From: Catenaria anguillulae PL171
Lineage: Eukaryota; Blastocladiomycota; Blastocladiomycetes; Blastocladiales; Catenariaceae
Assembly: GCA_002102555.1 (NCBI GenBank)
Contig: MCFL01000003.1
Location: 1,054,001-1,118,000, forward strand
Reading direction: 5' to 3'
DNA: 64,000 nucleotides
The notes below the pieces were generated by a model. The model had not been told where the DNA came from. It worked only from the letters and a program-made list of their open reading frames with translations, and ran no database searches. Position 1 is the stretch's first letter. Every line of letters starts with the position of its first letter. The position numbers and the translations under genes are program-made. Positions 53,840 to 64,000 of this stretch are shown in pieces.

Positions 53840-54947
53840 TTAGACAAGAGCAACAATCCCCAAATCTGACCGGGATGGGCCAAACGACAGCTCACTCGAC
53901 GTTCGGCTTGACCGGTCGCGAGCAGCCATAGCCGGTGGGATGGAGGTTGTCACCTCAACGCTGCGGTCGGCGGATTGATTTTGGCTTCTTCGTCGTCGGA
54001 CCATCACGGCGGCAAGGACGAGCACAGCAAGGGCAGCAACGACAAGGAGGCTGATTGCCCAGATAGGAAATGTGGTCGAAGGGGATGCAGGGTCGACCAC
54101 CGCGCCCGTGCCAGGAGTTGCACTTGGGTCTGGCCGCGCGCTTGGGACTGGTGGTATCGTTGGTGACGGTCGAGGTACAGGAGGTTTTGGGGCGGTGGAA
54201 GCCGCAACGCGCACGGGGAATGTCGGGGCGTTGAGCCTGGCAAAGTCTCCTCGAGTGGCACCGTTTGGAGTGACTAGTAGAAGCCACTCTTGGTCCGTTG
54301 GGAGTTCAGATGGGACATCGTATGAAATGCCTGTGGTGGCGAGCTCGTTGGGCACCTGCACCTGAATTGGGCGGCAAGAGTCTGGATAGTTGGGCTTGCT
54401 GCACAGCCATATGTCGACCTGGGTGACGATGCGGAACGATGGCCACTCTGGATTCCAACGGACAAGGAGAGGCTGTCCGGGAATGAGCTCTGGCGGAGTG
54501 TCGGTCCCCAGCGGGTTGTTTGCCGGCGGTGTCGCCGTGGCTGGAGGCGAGGGATTCTGGTGCGGGATGGGCTGAACCTCTGCCATGAAAGGAAGTGGTT
54601 GGCGATGGACGGGTGAATGAAGGCTAATGCGTTGGACTAGGTCTATCTGACAAAGGCTGTTGTTTGCCTCCGACGTTGGTGAGAGGGTGGGCGAGGGACG
54701 GATTGGACGCCTGCAGTTGGCTTTGGCTCTTGTGCGGGGCCGAGGAGGAGACAAGCCGTGGTAATGCAATATAGGCCACTCTCGCTACTAGCATGGCGTC
54801 GGTTGCATGGATGAGAGCATGTTGACGTTGGTAAGAGCCCGAGGTCGACTTAGACTGTCCTTCGTCCCAACCACTGCTGCCAAAGTTCCCAATGCTCACA
54901 CGTGCACAACACAACAAATAAACAAATAAAGTCAAGTGGCGTCTGGT
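53840..54947 (-). CDS. Single-pass membrane protein, exon 2 and likely signal exon
   Basis: The main frame (53840-54769) has a Pro/Thr/Ala-rich ectodomain with a compact Cys-containing segment, VDIWLCSKPNYPDSCRPIQV, then EWLLLVTPNGATRGDFARL. A Ser/Pro/Ala-rich stalk follows. Then comes one helix, FPIWAISLLVVAALAVLVLA, a basic stop-transfer RRRRSQNQ and a short cytosolic tail. No good signal peptide precedes it in this frame. An overlapping upstream frame starts MTRRHLTLFVYLLCCARVSI at 54947, which is a strong signal peptide; a splice from it into the main frame is likely but not located. No family is recognised. It has the same layout as the gene at 10.6-12.8 kb. Confidence 0.5.
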
Positions 54948-55076
54948 CATTTCATCACCTAAAGCCACGCACGTTCCCGACTCTGATCAAGCTGTGGACG
55001 TTGATTACAACCATTCATGTCATGCACATTGACTGACACAAGAATTGGACTAGTTCAGAACCGCCCCGCTTTCCCC

Positions 55077-58000
55077 TCACCCAATCAAAAACACCCAATC
55101 TTGAGCCTGAAGGATCGTCCTTGGTGATGGACAAACAAAGACGGACCGGAACCCTTGGCGCAGACGATACAAGCCAACGACGACAGCATCTCTCTCGCTA
55201 ATGAACCACTCATTTGCAGCATGCAGCGGCTGACCCACCAAATGAGCTGGAATCGCGTCCTGGTAGAGTGTACGGCCAGACCCAGGGGAATCTTGGTCGG
55301 AATCGTCCAAATCGGGCTCCGATTGCACCCAAGGGTCGGCAACTTGCAGGAGCAATCGGACAATATGGATCAGATGCGGGGAATGGTATGCTTGGGCAAC
55401 GAGCGAGTCGAGCATGCTCACCGTGAACACGTTGCCCGCACGGAATGATAGGGACCGGTGTGCTAAATCAAAAAAAAAAGAAAACGAAATGGTTGTGAGA
55501 AGCATGACAACAAGTACGGAGTTGGGCATCATTAACGGACGTACGCAAAACTTCCTCGCCCAGCAAGAGGTCCGACTCCTTCCCAGACGCGTCCACATCC
55601 CGTTCGGTCAGAAAAGACATGGTCTGCCGATGCACAAACTCCACAATTACAAATGTCGTTGACGGGCACAGACTTTTGACCAAAAAGAGAACCATGACCG
55701 CCGTTGAATCTTCAGTCTTGTCTGCCCTGGTTTGAGTCGACGCCGCACCCTCATCTCCGGCGTGAAGTACAGCTGTGTCGTCGGCAAGAACGATAACACG
55801 AGCAGCACGTTCGGCACCCGCACGCTTCAAGTCGCGAGCATTGAGCGGGCAACCCTTAACAAAGAAGACATGGGTTGAGCCATATATGCTTTCCAGTGCA
55901 GACCACTCTTCAGCGGGTGGAACATGGTCGCAAAGAATCACAACGGGGATCCGTTCACTAATGTGATGGCCACCGCCGTGAATCAAAGACTCCAAAAACA
56001 CGCCTAGGTTGAGTGGGAAGGCGCGATTCGTGTCGCGAGTGGCCGACACGCAAACGAGAATGTGGTCGGTGAATATATGGGCTGCCGATGTGGTTGGCAT
56101 TCGAGCGTGGAACGGAGAGCTGGGTGGGAGAGGTGGAGAGGACGGTGGCTCAGACTCGGATTCGGTCGTGGTCGCCGCGGGCGAGGCAGACAAGGCGGGT
56201 GATGATGAATGCCGACCAGATATTTCTGCAACACTTGACAAAGGAAGAGCCGTATTGGGATTGGTTTGAGTCGGGGAGCTGGCAACCATTATCGGAGCAG
56301 AAATGCCACCGCCAGCCCTAAGGCTACTGGGCCCTTGTACGGAGTAACGACGACGCGGGGCAGCAGGAACCGAACGCGCGCCAACGTCCACAGTATGATA
56401 GCGTTGGAGTCCCAGTGCGGGGAGTCGAGTCGAGGATCTTCCACTTGAAGCACCAAGCGGACGAAAACTTGAGGCGGCAACGGTGCTTGTGCGCTTGTAG
56501 GGAAAATGCTGAAATGATGGAAAGTCGACTTGCCGCAATTTTGAGTTGGGTGACATTGCGTCGTGTGGACCTGGTGAAATTGAGACCACAGGCTGCGCAG
56601 CTGGTGGTGGGAGCTTGGTCGGGAATCGATGGTGCGGAAGAACATAGGATGCAACACGTGAAGCACATGCCTCAGTCATGGCGATGACATAGAGCACTTC
56701 ATCCCCATTCAGCTGGACATTTGGCGAAACAAGCCTTGGACGTGCGCCGGTATCGTCTTGGCTGCCTGCAATGACAGCAACGCCGAGATCTCGGTACAAG
56801 TGTGCTGCAATATCAGCCATTGTGCGACCCGCAAAGCTTGGATGCGGTTGGACAACATGGACCGACATGATGGCGGATCGGTCAAACTCAAAATCGAACT
56901 CATCAACATCGAGTCCCAATTCTGAAGGAGGTGGAAACTGGCCGGGAACGGCATTGTTTGAAATGAGATAGAGAAATGTGCTATCAGGATGCAAGTACGG
57001 AGAGGCCCGTCAGTGGCAAGTTCCAAGGGTCGTCAAAAACCAAAGAATCAAAGGATAAGAACCTGAATCCAGGACAAAGCGCCGAGCGTGCTAGAACTGC
57101 TAGCTTGAGGGCGTCAACGCAAAGGACCAGTTCCGAAAAATGGGAAAAATGTCCACGGTTTTCTGGAAGCAAGCACTGGACATAGATCGGGGAATTGGTT
57201 GCGGAAGCAATGGCCATGGAGCGCAATACATTGTCGGCATCGACTGCGTGGGACGATGTTGCGTATTTGCGAGCAAGCACAAAGCAAGCCTGAGCGTCAC
57301 GCGCTTGGGCGCGACGCACCAAATCGTCCATGCTGAAGACACTTCCGCGGATCCACTGAACCCTGCGACAAATGGATGGATAACGTTATGTTTTGGGGGC
57401 TACACGGGCGATGCTCCAGGCGTATTGATGCTGTCAGGGGCGTACCGGTGTCTGAAAGCGGGCTCGCGGAGCACTTGGGCCGTGCGCTCTGGCGGGTCAT
57501 GAGGGACGAGAATGACCACTTTTGTGGTAATGGAAGATGCGTTCCCAGGCGAAAAAAACTGGCTGAGAAAGTGGCGAAGGGTAAATGTTTCCAGAGAAGC
57601 GCCGCTCCCAACCACGAGAACATGGTTTTGGCGGGGATCGTGTTGGTACGATGCATCATACTTGCTTTGGAGGTTGACAACGTGAATGACTTGAGCGATG
57701 CCATAGGGAACGAGGGCAATACCGAGAAGAATGGTGAAAATGACCAGCAGGCGAGGGAAGACCGCATCCGGAACAACTCCCGCATCATATGCGATTGTCA
57801 CCGCAATGAGGAATGTGAAAAAGCTGAGAAAGAAACCGTTCGACCAATGAAAAAGAGGTTACCGCCAAATCGAAAATCGCAGATGATACACGTACAAGGC
57901 ATCAAAAAAAGACAATGAATTGCCTGGTTTGAGAGCAGGCGAGTACTTGACTTCAATAATGTGCAGAGTGCTGGAGCACGCCATCATGCAACACACGATG

Positions 58001-58977
58001 CCGGAAATCAGATCGAGTACTTTGGATGCGGCAAGTGAAAATCGGACGTAGGGAGACGATGCCAGCAAGCTGAGGCCACGGTGAAGCGACCACCAAAGAC
58101 GCAGGAATCGAATGGGCCAAGCAAAGATAAGGTGGTCAACCAGAGCCCAGTTCGACGACGTGAGGCCGTCGTAGACGTAAGCGGGAGTGGCCCAAGCCCA
58201 AGGACCACGTAAAATCAGAACAGGCAAACACGAACAGAGCGTCAAAACGACTTCGGGGCGCATGAATCGCGACCAGATTGAATGCGTTGGGTAAAAGAGA
58301 AGCAGCCGAGGGAGAAAAGTGAGAATAAGCAGAAAGGCAATGATACATTCAAAGACGATAAGGTAAGTCGGCAAATATGGCAGAGAGTCAGGGTCTTTTG
58401 GTGAGTGCGATGAGTTACCCGCCAATCCAACGTAAGACGAGGAAACGAGGTAAAGGGCTACGAGTGCAAGCGAGAGAGCCGCATCCACTGCAGCGTAAAC
58501 CAGGCCCCATGCCGTTGAATCAAGAAATGCAATGAGGACATGACCAAGTGACGGGGCCGACTTTGGTGCAGCAAAGGCAGAGGACGAGGGTAGCGTTGCT
58601 CGTAGCGACGGGGAGCGAAAGGTGGATACTTGACCTGATGCAGGAAAGGAGAGGGAGTGGGAATGGGAATGGGTAAATGGGCTTGCTTGTGCATCTGTGT
58701 TGTCGCCTTCGCCAAAGACATGCGATGGAGTGGCTGGCGAGTATTCGCCATTTCCATGGTGGGTCGTGTCATGACCGTTGTCGAGGAGCGAGTAGTCATG
58801 GTGCCTCCGTCGGGGCGAAGGCTGTTGATCTGGCCTGGAGTGGGCGCTCCCAGGGGCGGATGTGGGCGGCAATCGAGGGGACAGGAGCGGGACAAGGGAC
58901 GGGCTTCGGTAGTTGACGCTACCGCTGGCGGCGCTCAAGCGCGGGGATTGCATGGTGTTCATTGTGGCCCTGGGCAC
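55077..58977 (-). CDS. BK/Slo-type calcium-activated channel with atypical filter
   Basis: BK channels are tetramers with a voltage sensor and two RCK domains. Five exons (minus), 57896-58977, 57446-57823, 57063-57362, 55545-56980 and 55077-55462, join in phase for 1193 residues. After a disordered N-terminus come the S0-S6 helices, with S4-like FAWPIRFLRLWWSLHRG. The filter reads T-I-A-Y-D-A-G (residues 370-376, 57778-57798), not TVGYGD. RCK1 follows: NHVLVVGSGASLETFTLRHF, WIRGSVFSMDDLVRRAQARD, FVLARKYATSSHAVDADNV, CPGFSTFLYLISNN. RCK2 has DHILVCVSATRDTN, VFFVKGCPLNARDLKRAG and GNVFTVSMLDSLVAQAYH. An acidic EPDLDDSDQD lies after, not before, that block, so a calcium bowl is unclear. Length and order match BK. 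Confidence 0.93.
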
Positions 58978-59264
58978 AGTATCATGGCACAGTAATAGTT
59001 AGACTCGCAAGTACTATGATAGGTTGAGTGGTTGAGCTGCGTGTGACAGTGTGAGCGATCGCGAGCCAAGTGCCCGCCAGCTGAGCTGCGCATGCTGGCT
59101 GTCATGGTGGCTGTCTTTATTTAAATACAGCCTGAGACTAGTTGAGACGACGACTGGTGATCATGAGACACACTCCGCTTCACATCGCCTCATGGCTCCG
59201 CTCGCTCCTGCAGACAGATGAAACGGATGTATTGAAATAAATACTTACCAAGCAACGAACGAAA

Positions 59265-60449
59265 ATGGGCTTGTCTGCAATTCCCGGGCTCCCACTCTGG
59301 GCAGCCATCCTCATTTCAGCCCTCTTCGCCGCAACCATCTGCATCGTGGTCTCCCTCGCCATTGAGCGCTTTGGCGGCATCGTTGGAGGGTCCGTCTCCG
59401 TCTCCGCCGCCTTTGGCACCCTCCCCTTTCTCCGCCGAAATCCTTGACTTGACGCTGACCTTATGCTGCCCCAACTCGATAATTAGGCTTCTTGGGAGTC
59501 TGCCGCTCAATGTGATTCCGCCCGCGCTCGGACTGTGGTTGCAGTTTCGGTTTCAAGGCTCCCCGTTCCATGATCCCTTCCTGACGGCGACGGGCCTCGA
59601 AAATTTTCAGCGGGGACTCATCTCGATTATTGGTGGGATGCTTCTCAATGTCCCTTTCCTTCTTATGTGGCAGGTCCGTGACTTCTATGCCCTCCGTGCC
59701 CACCCGTAGCTTTGAGCTTGGTGATGAGCTGACGAATTGTCGTCTTGTAGCATTTGCCCTCCTTTATTGGAACCCGCTTTCCCAGCTGGGCACCTTCCCG
59801 AGTGCTTGCTGCCGTTCTTGTGATTTCCATCTCATGTTGGATTCTCCTTGCGATTGGCATCGTGTCCCTCTTGTCCTCGCTCAACCCACAAGCACTTGCG
59901 ACTGGGAACGCCGCACCCATCTCGGCGCCGGTTCTGCCCGAGCATCTCGTCGCACTCTATGGTGCGGCCGCCGCTATTACCGCTGCCATGATCATCGTTG
60001 GCGTCATTGTTGGATGGAGCAGCCCACCAGCACCAAAAGGCAAGGCCTCGGTCCCATTCCCTCAGCTCTTGCTGCGCGGATGTCTGGCAGCTTGCGCTAT
60101 TGGGGCATCAGTCGCGCTGGGACAAGTCTCAAGCTATGCCGCAGGTGTCGCGGCTCCATTCCCAGTCATTTTTACCGTCTCGCTGGCGTCCGTTTTCCTT
60201 TCGTCAGGCTCATCCGTGTCAACGGGAGCCATTTGCCCACTGTTGCTGGGCGCATCATCGAACGCAGTGTTTTCCCTCGTTGCCTGCTTGCTCACCGGTT
60301 CACTCGGATTCGGTCTTGCAGCGGTCATTTCTTTCGTGGCGGGTTTCTTTGGCGTCAGTGCTCCGAGTTACTTTTATTTACAGTGGAGGAATAGGGTTTT
60401 GCACCGAGGTAGCGGAGATCACACAAAACTGGCGACAGGTGTTGAATAA
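59265..60449 (+). CDS. Unknown polytopic membrane protein
   Basis: Three exons: 59265-59389, 59487-59673 and 59751-60449, with phases that agree, giving 336 residues. Exon 1 has one helix, PLWAAILISALFAATICIVV, and ends IERFGGIVGG. Exon 2 begins LLGSLPLNVIPPALGLWLQF, so the splice rebuilds a continuous GGIVGGLLGSLP-type motif. It also has ISIIGGMLLNVPFLLMW. Exon 3 adds four to five helices, ending FFGVSAPSYFYLQWR. About eight helices overall. The Gly-rich and IPP motifs suggest a transporter-like bundle. I do not recognise the family. Confidence 0.6.
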
Positions 60450-60802
60450 ATACTGACACGAGTAGTGAATGACACAGTTTCTTCCACTTATTGAGTATAC
60501 CACTTTCATCACGTTTCCTCCCGGGCATTCTTGCCTGACGAGTCACTGGGTAGAGTCACTTGGCGGTTATGTATTGTCCATATGACGACGTGCATGCGGT
60601 GGGGGCATCCATGTCGGATGGGCAAACGAACGGCGGAATCGCGACTTTTTGGAGGCGCCGTCCATGCTCCAGCACTTGCTTCGCCCAAAATCTCTTGTAC
60701 CAGTACAGCTGAGAGCCCCTTTGCTTTCTCACTCTCTCCGAAAAGAAAAACAAAACATTGACCTGACCTGATCGATGGATTCCGGATTATATTAATTTCA
60801 CC
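60450..60802. other. Intergenic spacer
   Basis: About 350 nt between two plus-strand genes. A/T-rich at 60770-60800 (ATATTAATTT), just before the next ATG. No gene is supported. Confidence 0.4.
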
Positions 60803-61472
60803 ATGACCGCCAACACATCCCCACAAGTCTACCAAAATAAGGTCCGCCAAGTCGCTGGCGCTGTCTTCATTGTCCGAACGCCATCACCGCACGTTTTGCT
60901 CGTTTCGTCTCGCTCGGACCCGTCTCGATGGATTCTACGTACGATTCCGTCTGTTGACTAGACACGTTCCTCGCCATGTCCATGTCGTCGTTGATGCTCA
61001 CCATTGCGGGCCCTGGTGACGGAATCCATTGTGAATAGCCAAGGGCGGTCATGAAGCCAAAGACGGATCCCCAGTCACGGCCGCGCTGCGCGAATCTTGG
61101 GAGGAAGCCGGTGTCCGAGCTCTGCACCCTGATCATGCCGTGCTCCTCGGCACGTTGGAGCACACGCCGAAGGGAAAGCCCCACAAGCCACAAAAGTTTT
61201 GGTGGTACGGTTATGCCGCTGACACTGTTGAAAGCACTGCTGCTGCCCCGGCTCTCCAAGAGTGTGCAGCGGGCGAAGACTGGCCCGAGCACAAGATCCG
61301 CGAAAGGGCGTGGTTTCCGTTGGCCGAGGCGCGCAAGGTCTTGACAAAGTCCAACATGGTCCCAGCATTGGAGTGGGCGATTGAAAAGTTCGGGTTGGTT
61401 GAGGTTCAAGAGAGTGGCGGTGACTTGCAAGGGTCAATCATTCCAGTTTTGTCAAGTGTGGGCCGGAGCTGA
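60803..61472 (+). CDS. Nudix hydrolase, diphosphoinositol/diadenosine polyphosphatase-like
   Basis: DIPP/Aps1-type Nudix enzymes hydrolyse diphosphoinositol polyphosphates and diadenosine polyphosphates. Two exons, 60803-60938 and 61039-61472, give 189 residues; the family is 150-200. Exon 1 encodes RQVAGAVFIVR and SDPSRWIL. The splice restores PKGGHEAKDGS followed by AALRESWEEAGV, the Nudix box. REXXEE is intact. The Glu that normally sits eight residues before the Arg is a Gly here. Later residues include FWWYGYAADTVES, AWFPLAEARKVLT and MVPALEWAIEKFG. The 100-nt intron contains in-frame stops. Confidence 0.85.
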
Positions 61473-61672
61473 TTGTGCGCCAATGCTTCGCAAAAGAGTT
61501 GGGTTACATCATACCGCATTATACACACTTTAGGTAAAGTCATGCTTCGCCGCGAAAACCAAATGCAAAACTAGATGTATCGGTGAATGATGCAAGGGTC
61601 AACACGGAGAAAGGGAGAGGATGCGCAGAGCAGCTAAAAAGCCATCCAAAGCGCAACAACAGCGGCGCCATG

Positions 61673-62804
61673 TTACACGCTACCTTGCGAAGGCGACGCA
61701 ACCAACCCGGCAAAGAGATTCATGGCACGGGAGACATGTGCATTGTTTTGGACCGCTTGAACAAATTCGTTGAAGGGGACTCTTCCGTCGCGATTTACGT
61801 CCAGGAGCGAAAAGAGGTGATCCACACGCGAGGCCAACTCGCATGGCCAGTCTGCTGGAGCGGTGAAGGAAAACCCGCGGTTTAAGGATGGCCGACCCTC
61901 GATTAGAAGGCCGTCAGTCGATGTGTACTGATTGGCAATGACGGGACGTTGCTTGGTGGAGCGACACGAGCCCCAGAGAGTGGAGGCGGCATATGGACGT
62001 GTGGAGTCCAAGAGAGTGGGCGCGAAGAAATGCAGCCGACGTTGGCAGGTGCAGAAGTTAGGGTTGAACCAGCAGCGTTGGTCAGTGCAGAACATCCTTC
62101 AGGTGCAGATTGGGAGAGCTGCGAAGCCGTCCATGGCGATGGGGATGCAAGATGGTCGGAATGGTGCTCAGAGCTTGCGTCGTCGTCTCGCGGTGCCATG
62201 TATGGGTTGACAGTGGCGGCGAGGGGGCCGACGAGGTCGTCAAGGGCTTCAGCGAGGTTCATGACATCGTCTCGAGTAATGAATCCATCTCGGTCTGAGT
62301 CGCATAAACAGAATGCAAAAACGAGCCGCTCGCGTGCAGCAGACTCATCTGGCGAGAGGCGATGGAGAGAGCTGTTGCATATTCGATAAAGCCAACCAGA
62401 CCATCACGGTCTGCATCGAGAACGTCAAAGACCCGGTCGGCAAAGGCACGCGGGTCACCAAAGGGGAAGAACTTGGAGTATAGGAGGCGGAGCGCTGCTC
62501 TGTCGAGCCGAGGCGGCGGGAGTTTGATCCTTGTCGTGCGGATACGTAGCCGTTGTCCGAACCGCAAGTCGGACTGATCCGGAGCTGGGGCGGTTTCGCG
62601 CGCATTTGGGTGATACTGTGGGCATGCCTTCATAAATCGCTTATAGAGGGAGCGCAACTCCGATTCGGGGATCTTGGTCGCATGGGAAAGGTCTCGGAGC
62701 TGAGCGCGGCTCAACTTTGGAGGTTTCGACCGAGAGCGTGCAACCGTGCGGGCGATCCAAAGCTGAAATGATTTCAACATTTTGGCAGTTTCGATGAATT
62801 TCAA
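61673..62804 (-). CDS. EF-hand calcium-binding protein, one frame break
   Basis: Related to calcineurin-B and neuronal calcium sensor proteins. The start is MKFIETAKMLKSFQ (62804). An N-terminal helical part ends ESELRSLYKRFMKACPQ. EF-hand loops are DADRDGLVGFIEY (about residues 130-142), DSDRDGFITRDD and, near the C-terminus, DVNRDGRVPFNEF. All keep the D-x-D-x-DG ligands. Between the first two, the frame must gain one base near 62351-62352; then SR is followed by ESAARERLVFAFCLCDSDRD. A second, Ser/Pro-rich insertion (about 61930-62250) separates the last two hands and contains one more frame change or intron that I could not place. Stop at 61673. Confidence 0.75.
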
Positions 62805-63340
62805 TGGGAATGCCGGTACATGAGGCGGAATTGCATGAAGTTTCGTGTCAAGTGCAATGTGACGTTGACGGGTTCCGTTGGGACAGCCCTGGCGTGGCGT
62901 ACCCCAAGACTATGTAAGTATGATGTTTTTTTGTTGATGTACTGCGACCAAACCACGGCCAAGCCACACAGCGACACCCCACCCCCGACGCGTCAAGCTC
63001 TTGACTTGTTCGCACCTTGTTGGTTTCCCCTGAACATTTACATTTCTGCTTCGATTCAACACCGACCCGCCATGGTCTCATACATGTAAACTCCAAGCAC
63101 TGTGGCCTTTCGTTATCGCATCACCGTCCTGCCAAGCATCACGTCGCCGTGTGCTTTCACCAGTTCTTGCCGGTCGGAAAACCAATCGATCGAGTCCATC
63201 AACCCATGTGTTTCGAGCGAGTCAGCTTCAAATGGACACACATTGACAGCAGATAACCGGAAAGAAGACGGCATCCATTTTCCCACTATCGCATTGCCAA
63301 CATCCATACCTAGTCGGAATTTATCGCGGATCGGTTCATC
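62805..63340. other. Divergent intergenic region, EF-hand and RBD-domain genes
   Basis: About 535 nt. Contains T7 at 62925-62931 and a purine- and C-rich mix. No gene supported; probably both promoters. Confidence 0.4.
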
Positions 63341-64000
63341 ATGTCCACATCGGCAACCTCCGAGGAACCTCAGCAACCCCAGCTCCATCCGGACGCAAGC
63401 ATCCCAAAGTCTCCCTTAACTGCCAGTCAGCAGTTCCCTTCCGGTCCTATCCTTAATCATGTCTCTCCCTGGGAAGAACCCAAGCAATGCAGGCTCCGTA
63501 TACACCTTCCCCAAGGTCAAACGACCGTTGTTCAAGTGGATTTCGCCAAGACGATGACAGAGATCCTGACACACATTTGCTCAAAGCGATCATTGGAACC
63601 AGCTGCACATACCCTCTTGATTCAGTTTATGCCGGATGACAAGGGTGTGGAGCCCCCGCTTGTTCGCGCTGATCCGAACCGTCGCCTGGACCAGTATTCA
63701 GATTGGAAATCGTTCGTGGTGGCGTCCAACGACGAAGCGCTCAATGTTCCTCCACTTGTTGACGCTCCTTCGATGTCTATGAACAATCTTGCAATAGCGT
63801 CAAGAGGAGCGGGTGGTTCGTCATACCTTTACAGTATTCCAAGGGCTGCGTTGGATGTCAATCACTCACACACCTTGTTGTGAATCATAGGACGCCGCCG
63901 CTCAATTATAAATGCACCGACTTCGAAAAATGTGACGGTTCGCCTTGATACGGAAGAGTTTCCTCGAACCATTTCCGACGCCGCCGAGATCGAAGCCCGA
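63341..64000 (+). CDS. Protein with Ras-binding-like N-terminal domain, 3' end beyond window
   Basis: Exon 1 (63341-63812) starts MSTSATSEEPQQPQ. After 40 disordered residues it gives RLRIHLPQGQTTVVQVDFAK, TMTEILTHICSKRSLEP and HTLLIQFMPDDKG, a ubiquitin-like strand-helix pattern as in Ras-binding or RA domains. A 78-nt intron (63813-63890) joins with correct phase to GRRRSIINAPTSKNVTVRL, DTEEFPRTISDAAEIEA, which may be the first strand of a second such domain. The gene continues past the window. Function could be Ras/Rap effector or GEF-like; not assignable from this fragment. Confidence 0.55.

Noticed and set aside
1-64000. CRISPR arrays, rRNA, tRNA, insertion sequences
   Set aside because: No repeat-spacer pattern, cloverleaf-like segment, transposase motif or terminal repeat was found by reading both strands.

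Overview
The window is nuclear DNA of a zoosporic (flagellated) fungus, most likely of chytrid or blastocladiomycete grade. Genes are split by many short GT-AG introns (mostly 49-150 nt), and the conserved proteins are fungal or opisthokont: HRD1, YEATS/Yaf9, Timeless/Tof1, V-ATPase subunit H, a Drs2-type flippase and a Prm10/ThrE-type membrane protein. One gene encodes the axonemal docking protein ODAD2/ARMC4, which fungi without a motile cilium lack. No bacterial operons, CRISPR arrays, rRNA, tRNA or recognisable transposons were seen.

Layout. 0-10 kb: a partial prenylcysteine oxidase-like gene (-), an unknown membrane protein (+), an acylphosphatase (+), an OMS1-like methyltransferase (-), an MFS transporter (-) and a YEATS protein (+). 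10-23 kb: a single-pass membrane protein (-), the HRD1 ubiquitin ligase (+), mitochondrial release factor 1 (+), a phosducin-like protein (+) and a P4-ATPase flippase (-). 23-34.9 kb: ODAD2 (-, nine exons), a low-complexity protein (+), a ZIP9-like zinc transporter (-), translin (+) and V-ATPase subunit H (-, six exons). 35-45 kb: a degenerate or badly assembled unknown gene (+), an F-box-like tail-anchored protein (-), a homeodomain protein (-) and an ABCG half-transporter (+). 45-64 kb: Timeless (-), a tentative multi-exon gene (-), a ThrE/Prm10-like transporter (+), a second single-pass membrane protein (-), a BK/Slo-type channel (-), an unknown polytopic membrane protein (+), a Nudix/DIPP-like hydrolase (+), an EF-hand protein (-) and the 5' end of a protein with Ras-binding-like domains (+).

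Neighbouring genes do not form a pathway. Several touch common processes by function only: ER and membrane homeostasis (HRD1, flippase), ion handling (BK channel, ZIP, V-ATPase H, EF-hand), chromatin and replication (YEATS, Timeless, homeodomain) and mitochondria (mtRF1, OMS1-like).

Two points stand out. The BK-type channel carries T-I-A-Y-D-A-G where K+ channels have T-V-G-Y-G-D. Also, nine one-base reading-frame breaks occur in five otherwise well conserved genes, eight of them needing one extra base at a short homopolymer; this looks like systematic base loss in the assembly, though real pseudogenisation is not excluded. All splice sites are my own reading of the sequence.
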